From: an uncultured Bacteroidales bacterium
GTDB taxonomy: Bacteria; Bacteroidota; Bacteroidia; Bacteroidales; Marinilabiliaceae
Reading direction: 5' to 3'
Assembly (NCBI GenBank): GCA_934717675.1
Contig: CAKUYZ010000001.1
Coordinates: forward strand, 62,001-126,000
DNA: 64,000 nt
Of the stretch, positions 1 through 9,694 are shown in pieces (positions within the stretch are counted from its first letter, which is position 1; every line of letters begins with the position of its first letter). The notes beneath the pieces were generated by a model. It made no database searches. It was not told the DNA's origin and saw nothing but the letters and a program-made list of their open reading frames with translations. Made by a program: the position numbers and the translations under genes.

Positions 1-2932
1 TGCCTTGGCGGTTTTCCAAGGCCTGCCAGTCGACGCCCTTCTTGGCCAGGTTGTTGCGGATGGCGTCTTTATATCCCACCCAGACGTTGCGCATTGAGGT
101 TGAGAGTGTGCACTCGTCGCCGGCGCCCTCAGTGCGTTCGCGCAGCGCGTTGTATATCTTGCTGCCATAGACGCCCTGGAAGAACGCCTGGAGGTCGAAG
201 CCCTTGAACTGCGCCGTGAGGTTGACGCCATAGGTGAGCCAAGGGAACGGGGAGCCGAGGTCGGTGCGGTCGTTGTCATCGATCTTGCCATCGTTGTTGC
301 GGTCGCGATACTTGGCGTCGCCGGCATGGACCGCGATCTCGTCAGCCCCAAAGGCATACTGGTGCTGGAGGGCCTCCTCGTCAGACTGGTAGATGCCCAG
401 GAACTCGTAGCCCCAGAAGGTGTTCATGGCCAAGCTCTCGTTGCACACTGTGCGGTCGCCCCAGAGCGGCTGGCCGCCGTTGAGCTCCACGAGCTTGTTC
501 TTGATGAATGAGACGTTGCCACCGACGCTGTAGCCAAAGGCGCCGACGCTGTTGCGGTAGTCGAGGGCGATCTCCACGCCGTGGTTGCGCAGGGTGCCTA
601 CGTTGGCCAGGAGAGAATACCTGTTGCCGGCGTGGGCGGGGGCGTCAACATAGAGCAGGGCGTCTTTGGTGTCGCGGAGGAACCAGTCGATGGAGCCGTC
701 GAGGCTGCCGCCCAGGAAGCCGAAGTCGATGCCGGCGTTCCACTGCTCGTTGTTCTCCCATCGGCCGTTGTTGTTGACAAGGGTCAAGACGGCTGCTCCG
801 GTGTTGAGGCTCTGGTCTATGCCAAAGGGGTAGTCTACGAAAGACGGGCCAGAGGTGAACATCTTCATGGTGAAGGCGTCGTCGCCAACCTTATCGTTGC
901 CAACGCGTCCCCATCCGAGGCGGAGCTTGAGGTGGCTGATGGCTGTCACGTCTTGCATCCAAGCCTCCTCGCTCACGCGCCACGCGAGGGCGGTGGAGGG
1001 GAAGAAGCCCCACGTGTTTTGCGGGAACTTGCTGGAGCCGTCGGCCCTGAAGTTGAACGTGAGCAGATACCTGTCAAAGAGCGAGTAGTGCATGCGGCCT
1101 AGGAATGAGAGCCTGCGGTTGCGGGCCACCTCGTCCCCGGCCTCGGTCCTGTCTTCCGTCGCCTGGTTGAGATACCAGTTGTTCGGGTCTTGAGAGTTGA
1201 TGACGGTGGCGCCGGAGCCTCCTATCTTGTAGGAGACGTATTGCTCCATGGTCTGGCCGAGCATCACGCTCAAGTAGTTCTTGCCCAGTGTCTTGTTATA
1301 TGTCACCGTGGTCTCCTCGCCAAAGGTGGACTGGCGGCGGATGCTGCTGGAGATGTAGTTCTTGTCTGCCTTGTCGAAGGCGGAGTGCTCATACTTTTCC
1401 TTGAAGAGGCGGTTGCGCGTCAGGCCCATGTCCAGGCTCACGGAAGTGTGCCAAGTGAGGCCGGAGAACGGGGTGACGTCAAAATACACGTCGCCAATGA
1501 GCCTCTCGTCCTTGTCCTCGGGGTGGCTGTGCTCAACCATTGAGAAGGGGTTGGTCACATTCTTGAAGTTGGTGGAGGCTGCAATCTGATTGCTCAGGTC
1601 GCGCTTGCCGCTGGCCGACACCGTGCCGGCGGGGTAGTGCGTGGGGTCCCAGGGGGCCATGGCCAGAGCGGCGGAGATGATGGAGGCTCCGGGGCTGGCG
1701 CTGTTGTTCATGGCGTTGCGGCCCTTGGAGGTGGAGAAAGAGAGGTGCTCGCCCACCTTGATCCAGTCTTTCACCTGATAGTCGGCGTTCACCCTGATGG
1801 TGAACCTCTGGTAGTCGGAGCCAATGATTGTGCCGTCTTGGCTGAAGTAGTTCGAGCTGAAGGCGTAGTGGCCGTTGTCGTTGCCGCCGTCCATTGAGAT
1901 GCTGTAGCTCTGGACCTGGGCGTTGCTGCGGAAGACCTCGTCTTGCCAGTCGGTGTCGACCGCCGAATAGTCAAAACCGTTGGGGTTGCTCTTGGTCTTC
2001 GCCGCGGGGGCGTAGTCCGAGTTGCTGATGTTGTAGGCCTGCATCCACTCGTTGAAGCCGTCATTGAGGTAGTCGGCCAGCTGGCCTGCGCTGTTCTTCA
2101 TGGGGTCGATGCGCAACTTGGTCATGGCCATCTCGTCACGCCCCATCAAATCCAGCTTGCGCCACCTGTTCTGCACGCCCCAGTAAGCGTCGGCGCTTAT
2201 CACGCCCTTGCCCTTGGAGCCGGTCTTGGTGGTCACGAGGATCACGCCGTTGGCACCGCGGGAGCCATAGATGGCGGTGGCGGAGGCGTCTTTAAGAATC
2301 TCGGTCGAGACAATGTCTGACGGCGCCAGGAACGAGATGTTGTCCGTTATGATTCCGTCCACGACATATATGGGGGAGCAGTCTCCCACCACGCTGCCGA
2401 TGCCGCGGATCCTGATCTCGGCCGAGCCGCCGGGCTGACCGCTGTTGGCGTTGACCGTCACGCCGGCGGCGCGGCCCTGGAGGGCCTGGTCAAGGCCGGC
2501 GGCGGGGGTCTGCTGCAAGGCCTCGGCCTTGATGGAGGTCACGGCGCCCGTCACGTCGCTCTTCCTCATGGTGCCGTAGCCCACGGCCACAACCTCGTCG
2601 AGCATCTGGTCGCTCTTTTCCATCATCACGTTGAGCGGGTTCTGGCCGTCATAGGCCTCCTCAAGGCTCTTGCAGTCTATGAAGGAGAAGACCAGCACGT
2701 CGCCTCGCTTCGCCTTGATGTTGAAGTTTCCGTCCATGTCTGAGATGGTGCCGGTCGTCGTACCTTTAATGCTGATGTTCACGAAGGGGAGCGGCTGCCC
2801 GTCGTCTTTCGACTTCACTGTGCCCGTCACGCTCTCCGGCTGCTGCGCCCACAAGACCGCGGGCATCAGAAGCAGGAAGGCTATAAACAGCCATCTGTTT
2901 GTTCCGCTAGATATTTTCATAATTGGTGTCAT
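1..2932 (-). CDS. SusC/RagA-family TonB-linked outer membrane protein, partial (C-terminus off left edge)
   Basis: This is an outer-membrane TonB-dependent transporter of the SusC/RagA type, which normally imports an oligosaccharide or peptide together with a SusD-like lipoprotein. I translated it directly from the complement. The first ATG is at 2932 and a second in-frame ATG at 2920 gives a better signal peptide (MKISSG..., hydrophobic core FIAFLLLMPAVLWA). A carboxypeptidase-D-like regulatory domain follows (LPFVNISIKGTTTGT). Next come the plug motifs VVAVGYGTMRKSDVTGA, LQGRAAGVTV, IRIRGIGS and IYGSRGANGVILVTTK, and then a long beta-barrel region. About 977 residues are visible and there is no stop before base 1. 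The partner susD should lie beyond the left edge. The gene is divergent from a LuxR-type regulator, the usual arrangement for a regulated uptake locus. The substrate cannot be told. Confidence 0.95.
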   Translation of the reverse strand, partial: MTPIMKISSGTNRWLFIAFLLLMPAVLWAQQPESVTGTVKSKDDGQPLPFVNISIKGTTTGTISDMDGNFNIKAKRGDVLVFSFIDCKSLEEAYDGQNPLNVMMEKSDQMLDEVVAVGYGTMRKSDVTGAVTSIKAEALQQTPAAGLDQALQGRAAGVTVNANSGQPGGSAEIRIRGIGSVVGDCSPIYVVDGIITDNISFLAPSDIVSTEILKDASATAIYGSRGANGVILVTTKTGSKGKGVISADAYWGVQNRWRKLDLMGRDEMAMTKLRIDPMKNSAGQLADYLNDGFNEWMQAYNISNSDYAPAAKTKSNPNGFDYSAVDTDWQDEVFRSNAQVQSYSISMDGGNDNGHYAFSSNYFSQDGTIIGSDYQRFTIRVNADYQVKDWIKVGEHLSFSTSKGRNAMNNSASPGASIISAALAMAPWDPTHYPAGTVSASGKRDLSNQIAASTNFKNVTNPFSMVEHSHPEDKDERLIGDVYFDVTPFSGLTWHTSVSLDMGLTRNRLFKEKYEHSAFDKADKNYISSSIRRQSTFGEETTVTYNKTLGKNYLSVMLGQTMEQYVSYKIGGSGATVINSQDPNNWYLNQATEDRTEAGDEVARNRRLSFLGRMHYSLFDRYLLTFNFRADGSSKFPQNTWGFFPSTALAWRVSEEAWMQDVTAISHLKLRLGWGRVGNDKVGDDAFTMKMFTSGPSFVDYPFGIDQSLNTGAAVLTLVNNNGRWENNEQWNAGIDFGFLGGSLDGSIDWFLRDTKDALLYVDAPAHAGNRYSLLANVGTLRNHGVEIALDYRNSVGAFGYSVGGNVSFIKNKLVELNGGQPLWGDRTVCNESLAMNTFWGYEFLGIYQSDEEALQHQYAFGADEIAVHAGDAKYRDRNNDGKIDDNDRTDLGSPFPWLTYGVNLTAQFKGFDLQAFFQGVYGSKIYNALRERTEGAGDECTLSTSMRNVWVGYKDAIRNNLAKKGVDWQALENRQG

Positions 2933-2985
2933 AAATGGTTTCACTTATCGTCTGTCGCCCTCGCCGTTCCGTTTGGTTGACACCG

Positions 2986-2993
2986 CAAATATG
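2986..2993 (-). promoter_or_regulatory. Probable -7 box of the susC promoter
   Basis: Read on the minus strand this is CATATTTG, 7 of 8 matches to the Bacteroidota -7 consensus TAnnTTTG, about 55 to 65 bases before the susC start. No clear TTTG element is visible at the expected -33 distance. The whole 2933-3276 divergent spacer is A+T-rich and must also carry the regulator's promoter, but I could not assign that one. Confidence 0.35.
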
Positions 2994-3276
2994 CTAACAC
3001 AGTTTAAAAAATGCGCATAAATGTACTCTACTCGAATACGCAACACATTTTTGCGTATCGTAAATCACTACTACATTCATTATTTATAATTCATATTCTC
3101 AGTACATTATGATATTTTTCCAACTCTCATTTATGATATGTGCACTAACTGCAAACTCTCCCATCTTTCAGACCCAAAGCCAGTTTTATTAATATTTGTA
3201 GTAAGACGTGAGTATCTCCGCATACTCTTTTTTTACTTATTTTGCACTTCGGTATCTCAATGAATACGAAAAAGCG

Positions 3277-6225
3277 ATGCGCTCTTTAATCAGTCCGACC
3301 AGCGCGGCTTGGGTCTCGCTCCTTCTCGCGCCCGTCTTCTCAATGCCCGCCGAGGCCGCCTGGCAGATGCCCGTCACCAACTTCACGAGGCAAGACTACG
3401 CCGCCGGCACGCAAAACTGGGACATGGCTCAACAGCAGAACGACTGGATATACGTTGGCAACAACTACGGCCTGCTGGAGTACGACGGCACGCGGTGGAA
3501 GCTCTATGGCCTCTGGAAATCATCGGCCGTGAGGTCGGTCAAGGTGGCCGAGGATGGCGACATCTTTTGCGGAGGCACCAACGAGTTCGGCGTCTTCAGG
3601 AGCGACGGGCTCGGCGGGCTGACATATGAGCCGCTGTCAGTCCACCTGCCAGAGGCCGACAGCGGCTTTGGAGACGTGTGGGGCATTGAGGTCTGGCGCA
3701 ACAACGTCTACTTCGTGACGCACAACGCCATTTTCACGCTAGACAGGCTGACGCGCAGAGTGTCTAAATATGACAGCCAGCAGGTCATAAGCAGCTGCGC
3801 GCTCGTGGGCGACACGCTCTACGTCTCCCGCGCCGATGGCATCTTCAGCACGTCGTCAGACGGTTCAGTCGTCACGCGGCTCCGAGGCAGCGAAGAGGTG
3901 GCCTCCTTGGGAGTCAGGAAGATATGCGCCATGAGCGGCGGCCGGCTGCTCATTGGCACCACGAAGGGCGGGCTGTGGGTGGCCGGGGGCGGGAGGCTCT
4001 CCAAGTTGCGCACCGAGGCCGACGACTACGTGAGCCGCAACGTCCTCTACACCGTCTGCGCCAACGACAACTACATTGCCCAAGGCACCGTGGCAGGAGG
4101 CGTGGCCCTGACGCGGCTAGACGGGAGCGAGGCATGCTACGTCACCGGGGCCAACGGGCTGCAAAACAACACGGTGCTCTCCGCCATGTTCGACAAGGCC
4201 GGCAACCTGTGGTGCGGGCTTGACCAAGGCGTGGACCGCATCGAGATAGACTCCCCGCAAAGTCAGCTCTACGGGCAGACGAGCAACTTCGGCACCGGCT
4301 ACTCCTCCATCATCTCGGCGGGCAAACTCTTCATAGGCACCAACAGAGGCCTCTTCCGAGCCAACTACCCGCTAGACGACAGCGCGCCCACTTTCGCCGC
4401 CGAGTGCGTGGGAGGCAGCATCGGGCAGGTGTGGAGCCTGGGCCTCGTGGGCGGGCAGGTGGTCTGCTGCCATGACAAGGGACTCTTCGCCGTGGGGGCG
4501 GAGGGGGGGCTGCAGCCCATCTCGGAGGCTGACGGCTTTTGGCAGGTGCGGACGTTCCCCCTCAACGAGAGCCTGGGCGTGGCCGGTGGCTATGACGGGC
4601 TATACATCATCCGCCACACACCAGCCGGCGTCGTGATGGAGCGCAAGCTCGAGGACGCGCCACGTCAGGCCAAGACGTTCGAGGTTGACAGTAATAACAG
4701 GATATGGATATGCACAGACAATGGCGTCGAGAGGCTCACGATAAACCAGAACATGACGCGTTGCGCACGCGAGGTGGTGATGAAGAAGCCCCAGAGCGGC
4801 TCACCTTACTGCAACGTCATCAAGCTCGATGGCCACATTGTTGTCTCGGCCGGCGAGGCATCCTACGTCACAAACGAGCACAACAAGCTCTCCAATGAGC
4901 CCGGCGTCCTGGAATTGTGCGACGGCAACAAGGCCTTCTACGACATAATACAGCGCGACTCAGACGGCAACGTGTGGTACATCACCGGCAATGCGCTCAA
5001 GGTAAGGCGGCTCGACAAACGGAGCATGCAATATGACACCCGCCCGACGCTCCTTTGGGACCTGCCGGGGTTCTACGTCTACGGCTTCACCTCCATGCTC
5101 ACCATTGGGCACGGGCAGGCCATCGTCAGCTGCGTGCAAGGCTTCGCCCTGGCGGACATGGGGAATGCGGCCGTTAAGGTCAAGGAGCGAAGCCCCAAGC
5201 TATTCATTCGCCAGCTAGCCTCCATCACGTCTGGGCATGAAGACGTGTTTTTTGGCGCGTCATGCCCGCCTGTCGAGCGAGAGATTAGCATACCTTATGC
5301 CCAAAACTCCGTCCGCGTCTCTTTCAGCTGCACCCAAGGCTACGCCAAGGCGCAGTCTTTCAGCTGCATGCTGAGCCGCGATGGCGACGGGGAATACACC
5401 GATTGGGATGTCGCCTCGGCCAAGGAGTACACATTCCTCAAGCCTGGCCGATACCGATTCAGCGTCAAGATGCGGCACACAGACGGCACAGTGTTCGGCC
5501 CCGTGGGCATATCGTTCGTCATCTTGCCGCCGTGGTACCTCACATGGTGGGCATGGTCGGCCTATGCCATATTGGCCTTGGCCACGGCCGCGCTCATTGT
5601 CTTGGCCGTCAAGAGGCACAACAAGGCGGCCAGAAAAAGGCTCACCTTGCAAAAGGAGGAGGAGCTAAAAAGGCAGGAGCAAGACTTTGCGCAAAAGACC
5701 CTGCTGAGAGACAAGGAGATTCTTCAGCTCCGAAATGAGAAAATGGAGAGTGAGCTTAAGAGCAAGAGCCAAGAGCTATCCAGCGTCATGCTCAGCACCC
5801 TCAATCGCAATGAGCTGATAACTAAAGTAAAACGAGACATCAGCAAGGTACAGGAAGACCTTGAGGCGCAAGACGGCGCTTCGGCGCAGAAGAGGCTCTC
5901 GCAGCTTCAGGCTAAGCTCACACAAGACGCCGACGCCAGGGTCAATTGGGATAGGTTTGAGGAGAACTTCGACATTGTGAATGATAAGTTCATGCGTAAG
6001 CTGCAGGCCCGATTCCCGTGGATCTCCTCCAATGAGAAAAAGCTGTGCGTATACATTGTCATGGGATATATGAACAAGGAGATTGCCCCGCTCATGAACA
6101 TCTCCACTCGCGGCGTGGAGATGTTGCGATACCGTATGCGCAAAAAGATGGAACTACAGCGCGAAGATGACATTGAGTCGCTCCTGCGCTCCATACGCGA
6201 TGAGAATGACTCTAGCGCAGACTGA
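3277..6225 (+). CDS. Membrane sensor-regulator: beta-propeller, Y_Y_Y domain, TM helix, coiled coil, LuxR-type HTH
   Basis: This looks like a one-protein transmembrane transcription regulator controlling the divergent susC locus. Order of parts (numbering from the ATG at 3277): signal peptide ending near SMPAEA; periplasmic two-component-regulator-type propeller repeats to about residue 650 (for example NNYGLLEYDGTRWK, GTNEFGVF, GTNRGLFR); a Y_Y_Y domain at about 675-745; one TM segment at about 755-778 (WWAWSAYAILALATAALIV); a charged coiled coil at about 785-870; and a C-terminal LuxR-type helix-turn-helix at about 920-965 (MGYMNKEIAPLMNISTRGVE). There is no histidine-kinase or receiver domain, so it is not a hybrid two-component system. 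The reading frame stays open upstream to a GTG at 3208, but the ATG at 3277 begins the signal peptide and is preferred. Its 3' end overlaps comEC by 14 bp, tail to tail. Confidence 0.85.
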   Translation: MRSLISPTSAAWVSLLLAPVFSMPAEAAWQMPVTNFTRQDYAAGTQNWDMAQQQNDWIYVGNNYGLLEYDGTRWKLYGLWKSSAVRSVKVAEDGDIFCGGTNEFGVFRSDGLGGLTYEPLSVHLPEADSGFGDVWGIEVWRNNVYFVTHNAIFTLDRLTRRVSKYDSQQVISSCALVGDTLYVSRADGIFSTSSDGSVVTRLRGSEEVASLGVRKICAMSGGRLLIGTTKGGLWVAGGGRLSKLRTEADDYVSRNVLYTVCANDNYIAQGTVAGGVALTRLDGSEACYVTGANGLQNNTVLSAMFDKAGNLWCGLDQGVDRIEIDSPQSQLYGQTSNFGTGYSSIISAGKLFIGTNRGLFRANYPLDDSAPTFAAECVGGSIGQVWSLGLVGGQVVCCHDKGLFAVGAEGGLQPISEADGFWQVRTFPLNESLGVAGGYDGLYIIRHTPAGVVMERKLEDAPRQAKTFEVDSNNRIWICTDNGVERLTINQNMTRCAREVVMKKPQSGSPYCNVIKLDGHIVVSAGEASYVTNEHNKLSNEPGVLELCDGNKAFYDIIQRDSDGNVWYITGNALKVRRLDKRSMQYDTRPTLLWDLPGFYVYGFTSMLTIGHGQAIVSCVQGFALADMGNAAVKVKERSPKLFIRQLASITSGHEDVFFGASCPPVEREISIPYAQNSVRVSFSCTQGYAKAQSFSCMLSRDGDGEYTDWDVASAKEYTFLKPGRYRFSVKMRHTDGTVFGPVGISFVILPPWYLTWWAWSAYAILALATAALIVLAVKRHNKAARKRLTLQKEEELKRQEQDFAQKTLLRDKEILQLRNEKMESELKSKSQELSSVMLSTLNRNELITKVKRDISKVQEDLEAQDGASAQKRLSQLQAKLTQDADARVNWDRFEENFDIVNDKFMRKLQARFPWISSNEKKLCVYIVMGYMNKEIAPLMNISTRGVEMLRYRMRKKMELQREDDIESLLRSIRDENDSSAD

Positions 6226-8251
6226 TGAGGTCGTCCAGCCTCGTCTTTCTGCCAGCGCGTCCCTCCGTTATCCAAAGCGAGCTCGCGTGGCAGGCGGGCG
6301 TGAGCAGATATTGGGCCCTGGGGGCGTCCTCTTGGGGAATGGCGTCGGCATTTAGCACGCAGATGTCACATGGCGGCACGGCCACGGCCTTGCTGTTCAC
6401 AATAGTCAATCGCGCGCCCGGCGTCTCTATTGTCTCCAAGTCTCTCATAACCCGTATGTTCCGCAGCCTCACGCCGCGACCACCCGCCCATGTCTTTATG
6501 GCTCTCAATGTGCCTGGGTGAGCCTCTTCTGACATAATAGCGTCAGCGCGCCTGCCATCGCTCACCACCACCGATGCACGCCCAGACACCACAAAAAGCA
6601 AAACCTCGGGTCTCCTCCACACGTTGTTAACAGCCATCACCGCGGCAAAAGCAGCCACGGCCAAGCACATGGCGCGCCTGCCGGCTCGGTTGCGGTTGCG
6701 GAGCCATACAAATGTCGTAATCACTAGAGCCGAGGTCGCCAATAATGAGCCTATGTTTTGCGGTCCCAGACTCAGATTGGCCATCGGCAACTCCGACGCC
6801 CACGCGCAATATTCTGTTATGCCGGTCAACAACCAGTTAGTGGCCGTCCCTACGGCATGTCCCACATATGGCAGCGCGCTGACGAGTGGACCAAACAATG
6901 CCATGTTAAACGCCAACCAAATCGCCGGAACGACAACTAAGTTGTTTAGTCCGAAATATGTAGGAAAGTAATAAAAGCAGTATAATATTATTGGTGCTGT
7001 AGCCAACTGCGCCACAGCGCTCACACCCAGGGCCAGCAGGCTCTTGCTGCATATCCATAGCCATGCGCACCTGACGGGGCCTGCGTTTTTCTCCGGCCTG
7101 CACCATAAAAACACTCGCTCGTTAACCCATGGCATCATAGCCAAAAGTCCTCCCACGGCCGCAAAACTGAGCCACAGCCCCACACTTCCCACTGCCATCG
7201 GGTCAAATAACAAGATTATCAGCAATGCGGCCGACAAGGTATGGACGGAACTGAACGGCATTCCCCTCATCTTCGCCAACTGTATGAATGTAAACATAAT
7301 CGATGCTCTCACCACCGATGGTCCAAACCCCACAAGCACGGCGTATGCCCATAGGCCTAAAACGGTTAGCAGCATCACAATCCTGCCGCGCAAAAACAAT
7401 GAGAAGACCAACGTCATCACCCACGCCAACACTCCAACGTGCAATCCGCTCACCGCCAGCACGTGGCTCGTTCCGCAACTTGAAAAGTCGCTGCTCACTT
7501 CTCTAGGCAACTCGCTCCTGTCCGCAAGCAACAAGGCGCGCAGCAGGGCAATGTTCTCCTTCTTCACCCCCATTCGCTCCAAAGCCTCCCCATATTTTTC
7601 GTTAATCAACCCAACAAACCATGCCACGCTCACTCCTTCAGGTTCACTTGTCTCCATCTCATAGCCGCGTGCCAAAAAGCCAATCCCCTGCTGCTCTAGG
7701 TAATATCTGTAGTCAAAACTGCTAAACACGTCCTGATATGGCTCCAACGTCACGCCCCTCACTCTCACCCTCATCCCACATCTCACCTCCGCCAACTCAT
7801 GCCCACGCTCTCGCTTCAGTTCAATGAGTCCCCTCTTTTTCCCATCCGCGCGCTCCCCATCCACCGTCAGCGTGTCTGTCTCCACTTCAAAAGAAGTCCT
7901 GAGCGTGTCCCTCCAGGCAATCCTTGTCACCACGCCTGTCAGCCTAAACGTCTTTTTGCCAGGCTCCAAGTCCACTCGCTTCCCTTGCACGCTATATGCG
8001 CCCCACATAAACGAGCATACGCACACAAGGGCAAGATATGCGCCATTACGCGCATCTGCCACTCTTCTCAGTCCGTAATGGAAAAACGACGCAATCACAA
8101 TAAGCACCGCCGCGCACACCATCATCACGCCCCATTCGGCGTCAACCCTCATTCCCACAGCGGCACCTGCGGCCACAAAAGCCGCAATAGGCAACAAAGG
8201 GCAACCAGACAAATAGTTGGCCCAACTATTTCTAACAGGTATCTTCGGCAT
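6212..8251 (-). CDS. comEC: ComEC/Rec2-family DNA-uptake channel protein
   Basis: This is a polytopic inner-membrane protein of the ComEC/Rec2 family, which moves single-stranded DNA across the inner membrane during natural transformation. The 679-residue product has two N-terminal hydrophobic segments, a DUF4131-like soluble region (a beta-rich stretch around residues 75-180), and the competence-domain signature GTSHVLAVSGLHVG at about residues 253-266. At least seven further membrane spans follow. The C-terminal 170 residues are soluble but show no HxHxDH metallo-beta-lactamase motif, as is usual for the shorter Bacteroidota ComEC. No other competence gene is adjacent. It sits between a convergent regulator gene and a tRNA, both transcribed separately. 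Confidence 0.85.
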   Translation of the reverse strand: MPKIPVRNSWANYLSGCPLLPIAAFVAAGAAVGMRVDAEWGVMMVCAAVLIVIASFFHYGLRRVADARNGAYLALVCVCSFMWGAYSVQGKRVDLEPGKKTFRLTGVVTRIAWRDTLRTSFEVETDTLTVDGERADGKKRGLIELKRERGHELAEVRCGMRVRVRGVTLEPYQDVFSSFDYRYYLEQQGIGFLARGYEMETSEPEGVSVAWFVGLINEKYGEALERMGVKKENIALLRALLLADRSELPREVSSDFSSCGTSHVLAVSGLHVGVLAWVMTLVFSLFLRGRIVMLLTVLGLWAYAVLVGFGPSVVRASIMFTFIQLAKMRGMPFSSVHTLSAALLIILLFDPMAVGSVGLWLSFAAVGGLLAMMPWVNERVFLWCRPEKNAGPVRCAWLWICSKSLLALGVSAVAQLATAPIILYCFYYFPTYFGLNNLVVVPAIWLAFNMALFGPLVSALPYVGHAVGTATNWLLTGITEYCAWASELPMANLSLGPQNIGSLLATSALVITTFVWLRNRNRAGRRAMCLAVAAFAAVMAVNNVWRRPEVLLFVVSGRASVVVSDGRRADAIMSEEAHPGTLRAIKTWAGGRGVRLRNIRVMRDLETIETPGARLTIVNSKAVAVPPCDICVLNADAIPQEDAPRAQYLLTPACHASSLWITEGRAGRKTRLDDLISLR

Positions 8252-8282
8252 CTCTCACGCAACTGCGGCAAATGTCCCTAAC

Positions 8283-8321
8283 AAAAAAAGAGGCAACCAG
8301 ACTCAAATCATCTGGCTGCCT
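8283..8321 (-). terminator. Rho-independent terminator downstream of tRNA-Pro
   Basis: On the minus strand an 11-bp arm AGGCAGCCAGA pairs with TCTGGTTGCCT (one G-T wobble) around a 9-base loop. It is followed at once by CTTTTTTT. It lies just after the tRNA 3' end and just before comEC. Confidence 0.8.
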
Positions 8322-8326
8322 CTTGG

Positions 8327-8399
8327 TCGGGATTATGCGATTCGAACGCACGACCTCTACGTCCCGAACGTAGCGCGCTACCAACTGCGCTAAATCCCG
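8327..8399 (-). tRNA. tRNA-Pro (anticodon CGG)
   Basis: A complete 73-base cloverleaf can be drawn on the minus strand. The acceptor arm is CGGGATT paired with AATCCCG, with discriminator A. The D arm is GCGC/GCGC. The anticodon stem is CTACG/CGTAG around the 7-base loop TTCGGGA, giving anticodon CGG. The T arm is GTGCG/CGCAT around TTCGAAT. CCA is not encoded. A terminator follows immediately, so it is probably a single-gene transcript. Confidence 0.95.
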
Positions 8400-8495
8400 A
8401 TCCTTATTGCCCACCTCTGCGATGGACGATGCAAAATTACTCTTTTTTTGTTTCGGGGCAAGGGGGCGGCCCATATTTTTGTCCAGTGGGGTGTT

Positions 8496-9617
8496 TTATT
8501 GACGGAGGTGGGGTATGGCCGCGGCGGTGGGGTTGGCGTAGTGGCGGAGGGTGCAGTGGCCCGCGCGGGTGGCGTCTAGCAAGATGGAGGGGCATAGGGC
8601 GGGAGAGGCTACGCCCGCGTGCCCTAGGGCTGTGTCGGACTCGTAGACGTAGGCCTCGTCCCACAGGCCCTCGGCAATGAAGGCGCTGAGCGTCTGGGCC
8701 CCGCCCTCCACAATTATGGAGTTGAGACCCTCGGCCTTGGCCACGTCCAGGGCGTCGCGGGCCACGTTGCCGTCCGCCAGGGGGCGAGACACGTATCTGA
8801 CGGCCTCGGCCTCGGCCTCCACAGTGCGGTTCACCACCACGGTGCGGCCGCCATCGGTCAAGGCCGCGGCATGTGGAGGCAGGTGCAGCGTCGGGGCTAA
8901 GACCAGGCGCACGGGGGCGGGTCCCTGCCACAGGCGAGGCGTGAGGCGCGGGTTGTCAGAGCGTATGGTGCCGGCGCCCACCAAGATGCCGTCTTCAGTC
9001 GTCCGGCGACGGTGTTCGCGGGTCAACGCCTCCGCGCCGCTCACGGCCAAGGGGGTGGGGTGGCCGTCAACCACGTCGCCAATGAAACCGTCGGCCGTGC
9101 GCGCCCATTTGAGCGTCACGTAGGGCCGGCCTTTCTCCTGGATGGTGAAAAAGCGGCGGTTAAGCCATCGGCACTCGTCTTCCAGCACTCCCACCGTCAC
9201 GTCGGCCCCCGCCTCGCGTAGTTTCATAATGCCGCGACCGTCAACTTTGGCAAAGGTGTCTCGGCACCCGACCACCACTCGGGGGATTCGTTTGCTTATG
9301 ATGAGGTCGGCGCACGGCGGGGTGCGACCCTGATGCGCGCAAGGCTCCAGGCTCACATATATGGTGGAGCGCGTGAGCATCCGCGGGTCGCACACCGAGG
9401 CTATGGCGTTGACCTCGGCGTGGGGCCCTCCGGCCTTGTGGTGCCAGCCCTCACCAATAATGCACCCGTCGCACACCACCACGGCTCCCACCATGGGGTT
9501 GGGGTAGGTGCGGCCCTCGGCGTTGAGGGCCAGTTGGATGCATCGACGCATATATTTCTCGTCATCACGGGCGTTGGCGTTTTGGCCCGCGGTGGTTATT
9601 TTTGTCTCGTTTTCCAT
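8496..9617 (-). CDS. ribD: Bifunctional riboflavin biosynthesis deaminase/reductase RibD
   Basis: RibD carries out the second and third steps of riboflavin synthesis: deamination of the pyrimidine from GTP, then NADPH-dependent reduction of its ribose side chain. The N-terminal cytidine-deaminase-like half has the zinc motifs GGPHAEVNAI (about residue 65) and CAHQGRTPPCADLI (about residue 95). The C-terminal half matches the RibD reductase (VTLKWARTADGFIGD; IIVEGGAQTLSAFI). The frame is open to an upstream start at 9671. The ATG at 9617 (MENETK) avoids an arginine/proline-rich leader and leaves about 77 bp to the divergent prmC. No other riboflavin gene is adjacent. Confidence 0.9.
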   Translation of the reverse strand: MENETKITTAGQNANARDDEKYMRRCIQLALNAEGRTYPNPMVGAVVVCDGCIIGEGWHHKAGGPHAEVNAIASVCDPRMLTRSTIYVSLEPCAHQGRTPPCADLIISKRIPRVVVGCRDTFAKVDGRGIMKLREAGADVTVGVLEDECRWLNRRFFTIQEKGRPYVTLKWARTADGFIGDVVDGHPTPLAVSGAEALTREHRRRTTEDGILVGAGTIRSDNPRLTPRLWQGPAPVRLVLAPTLHLPPHAAALTDGGRTVVVNRTVEAEAEAVRYVSRPLADGNVARDALDVAKAEGLNSIIVEGGAQTLSAFIAEGLWDEAYVYESDTALGHAGVASPALCPSILLDATRAGHCTLRHYANPTAAAIPHLRQ

Positions 9618-9694
9618 TGGATCCCGTGTTGGTTTTGGTAGCCGCGCTCTTGCCGCGGACGGCCTCCTCACTTGGCCAAAAGTAGTAAAAATAG

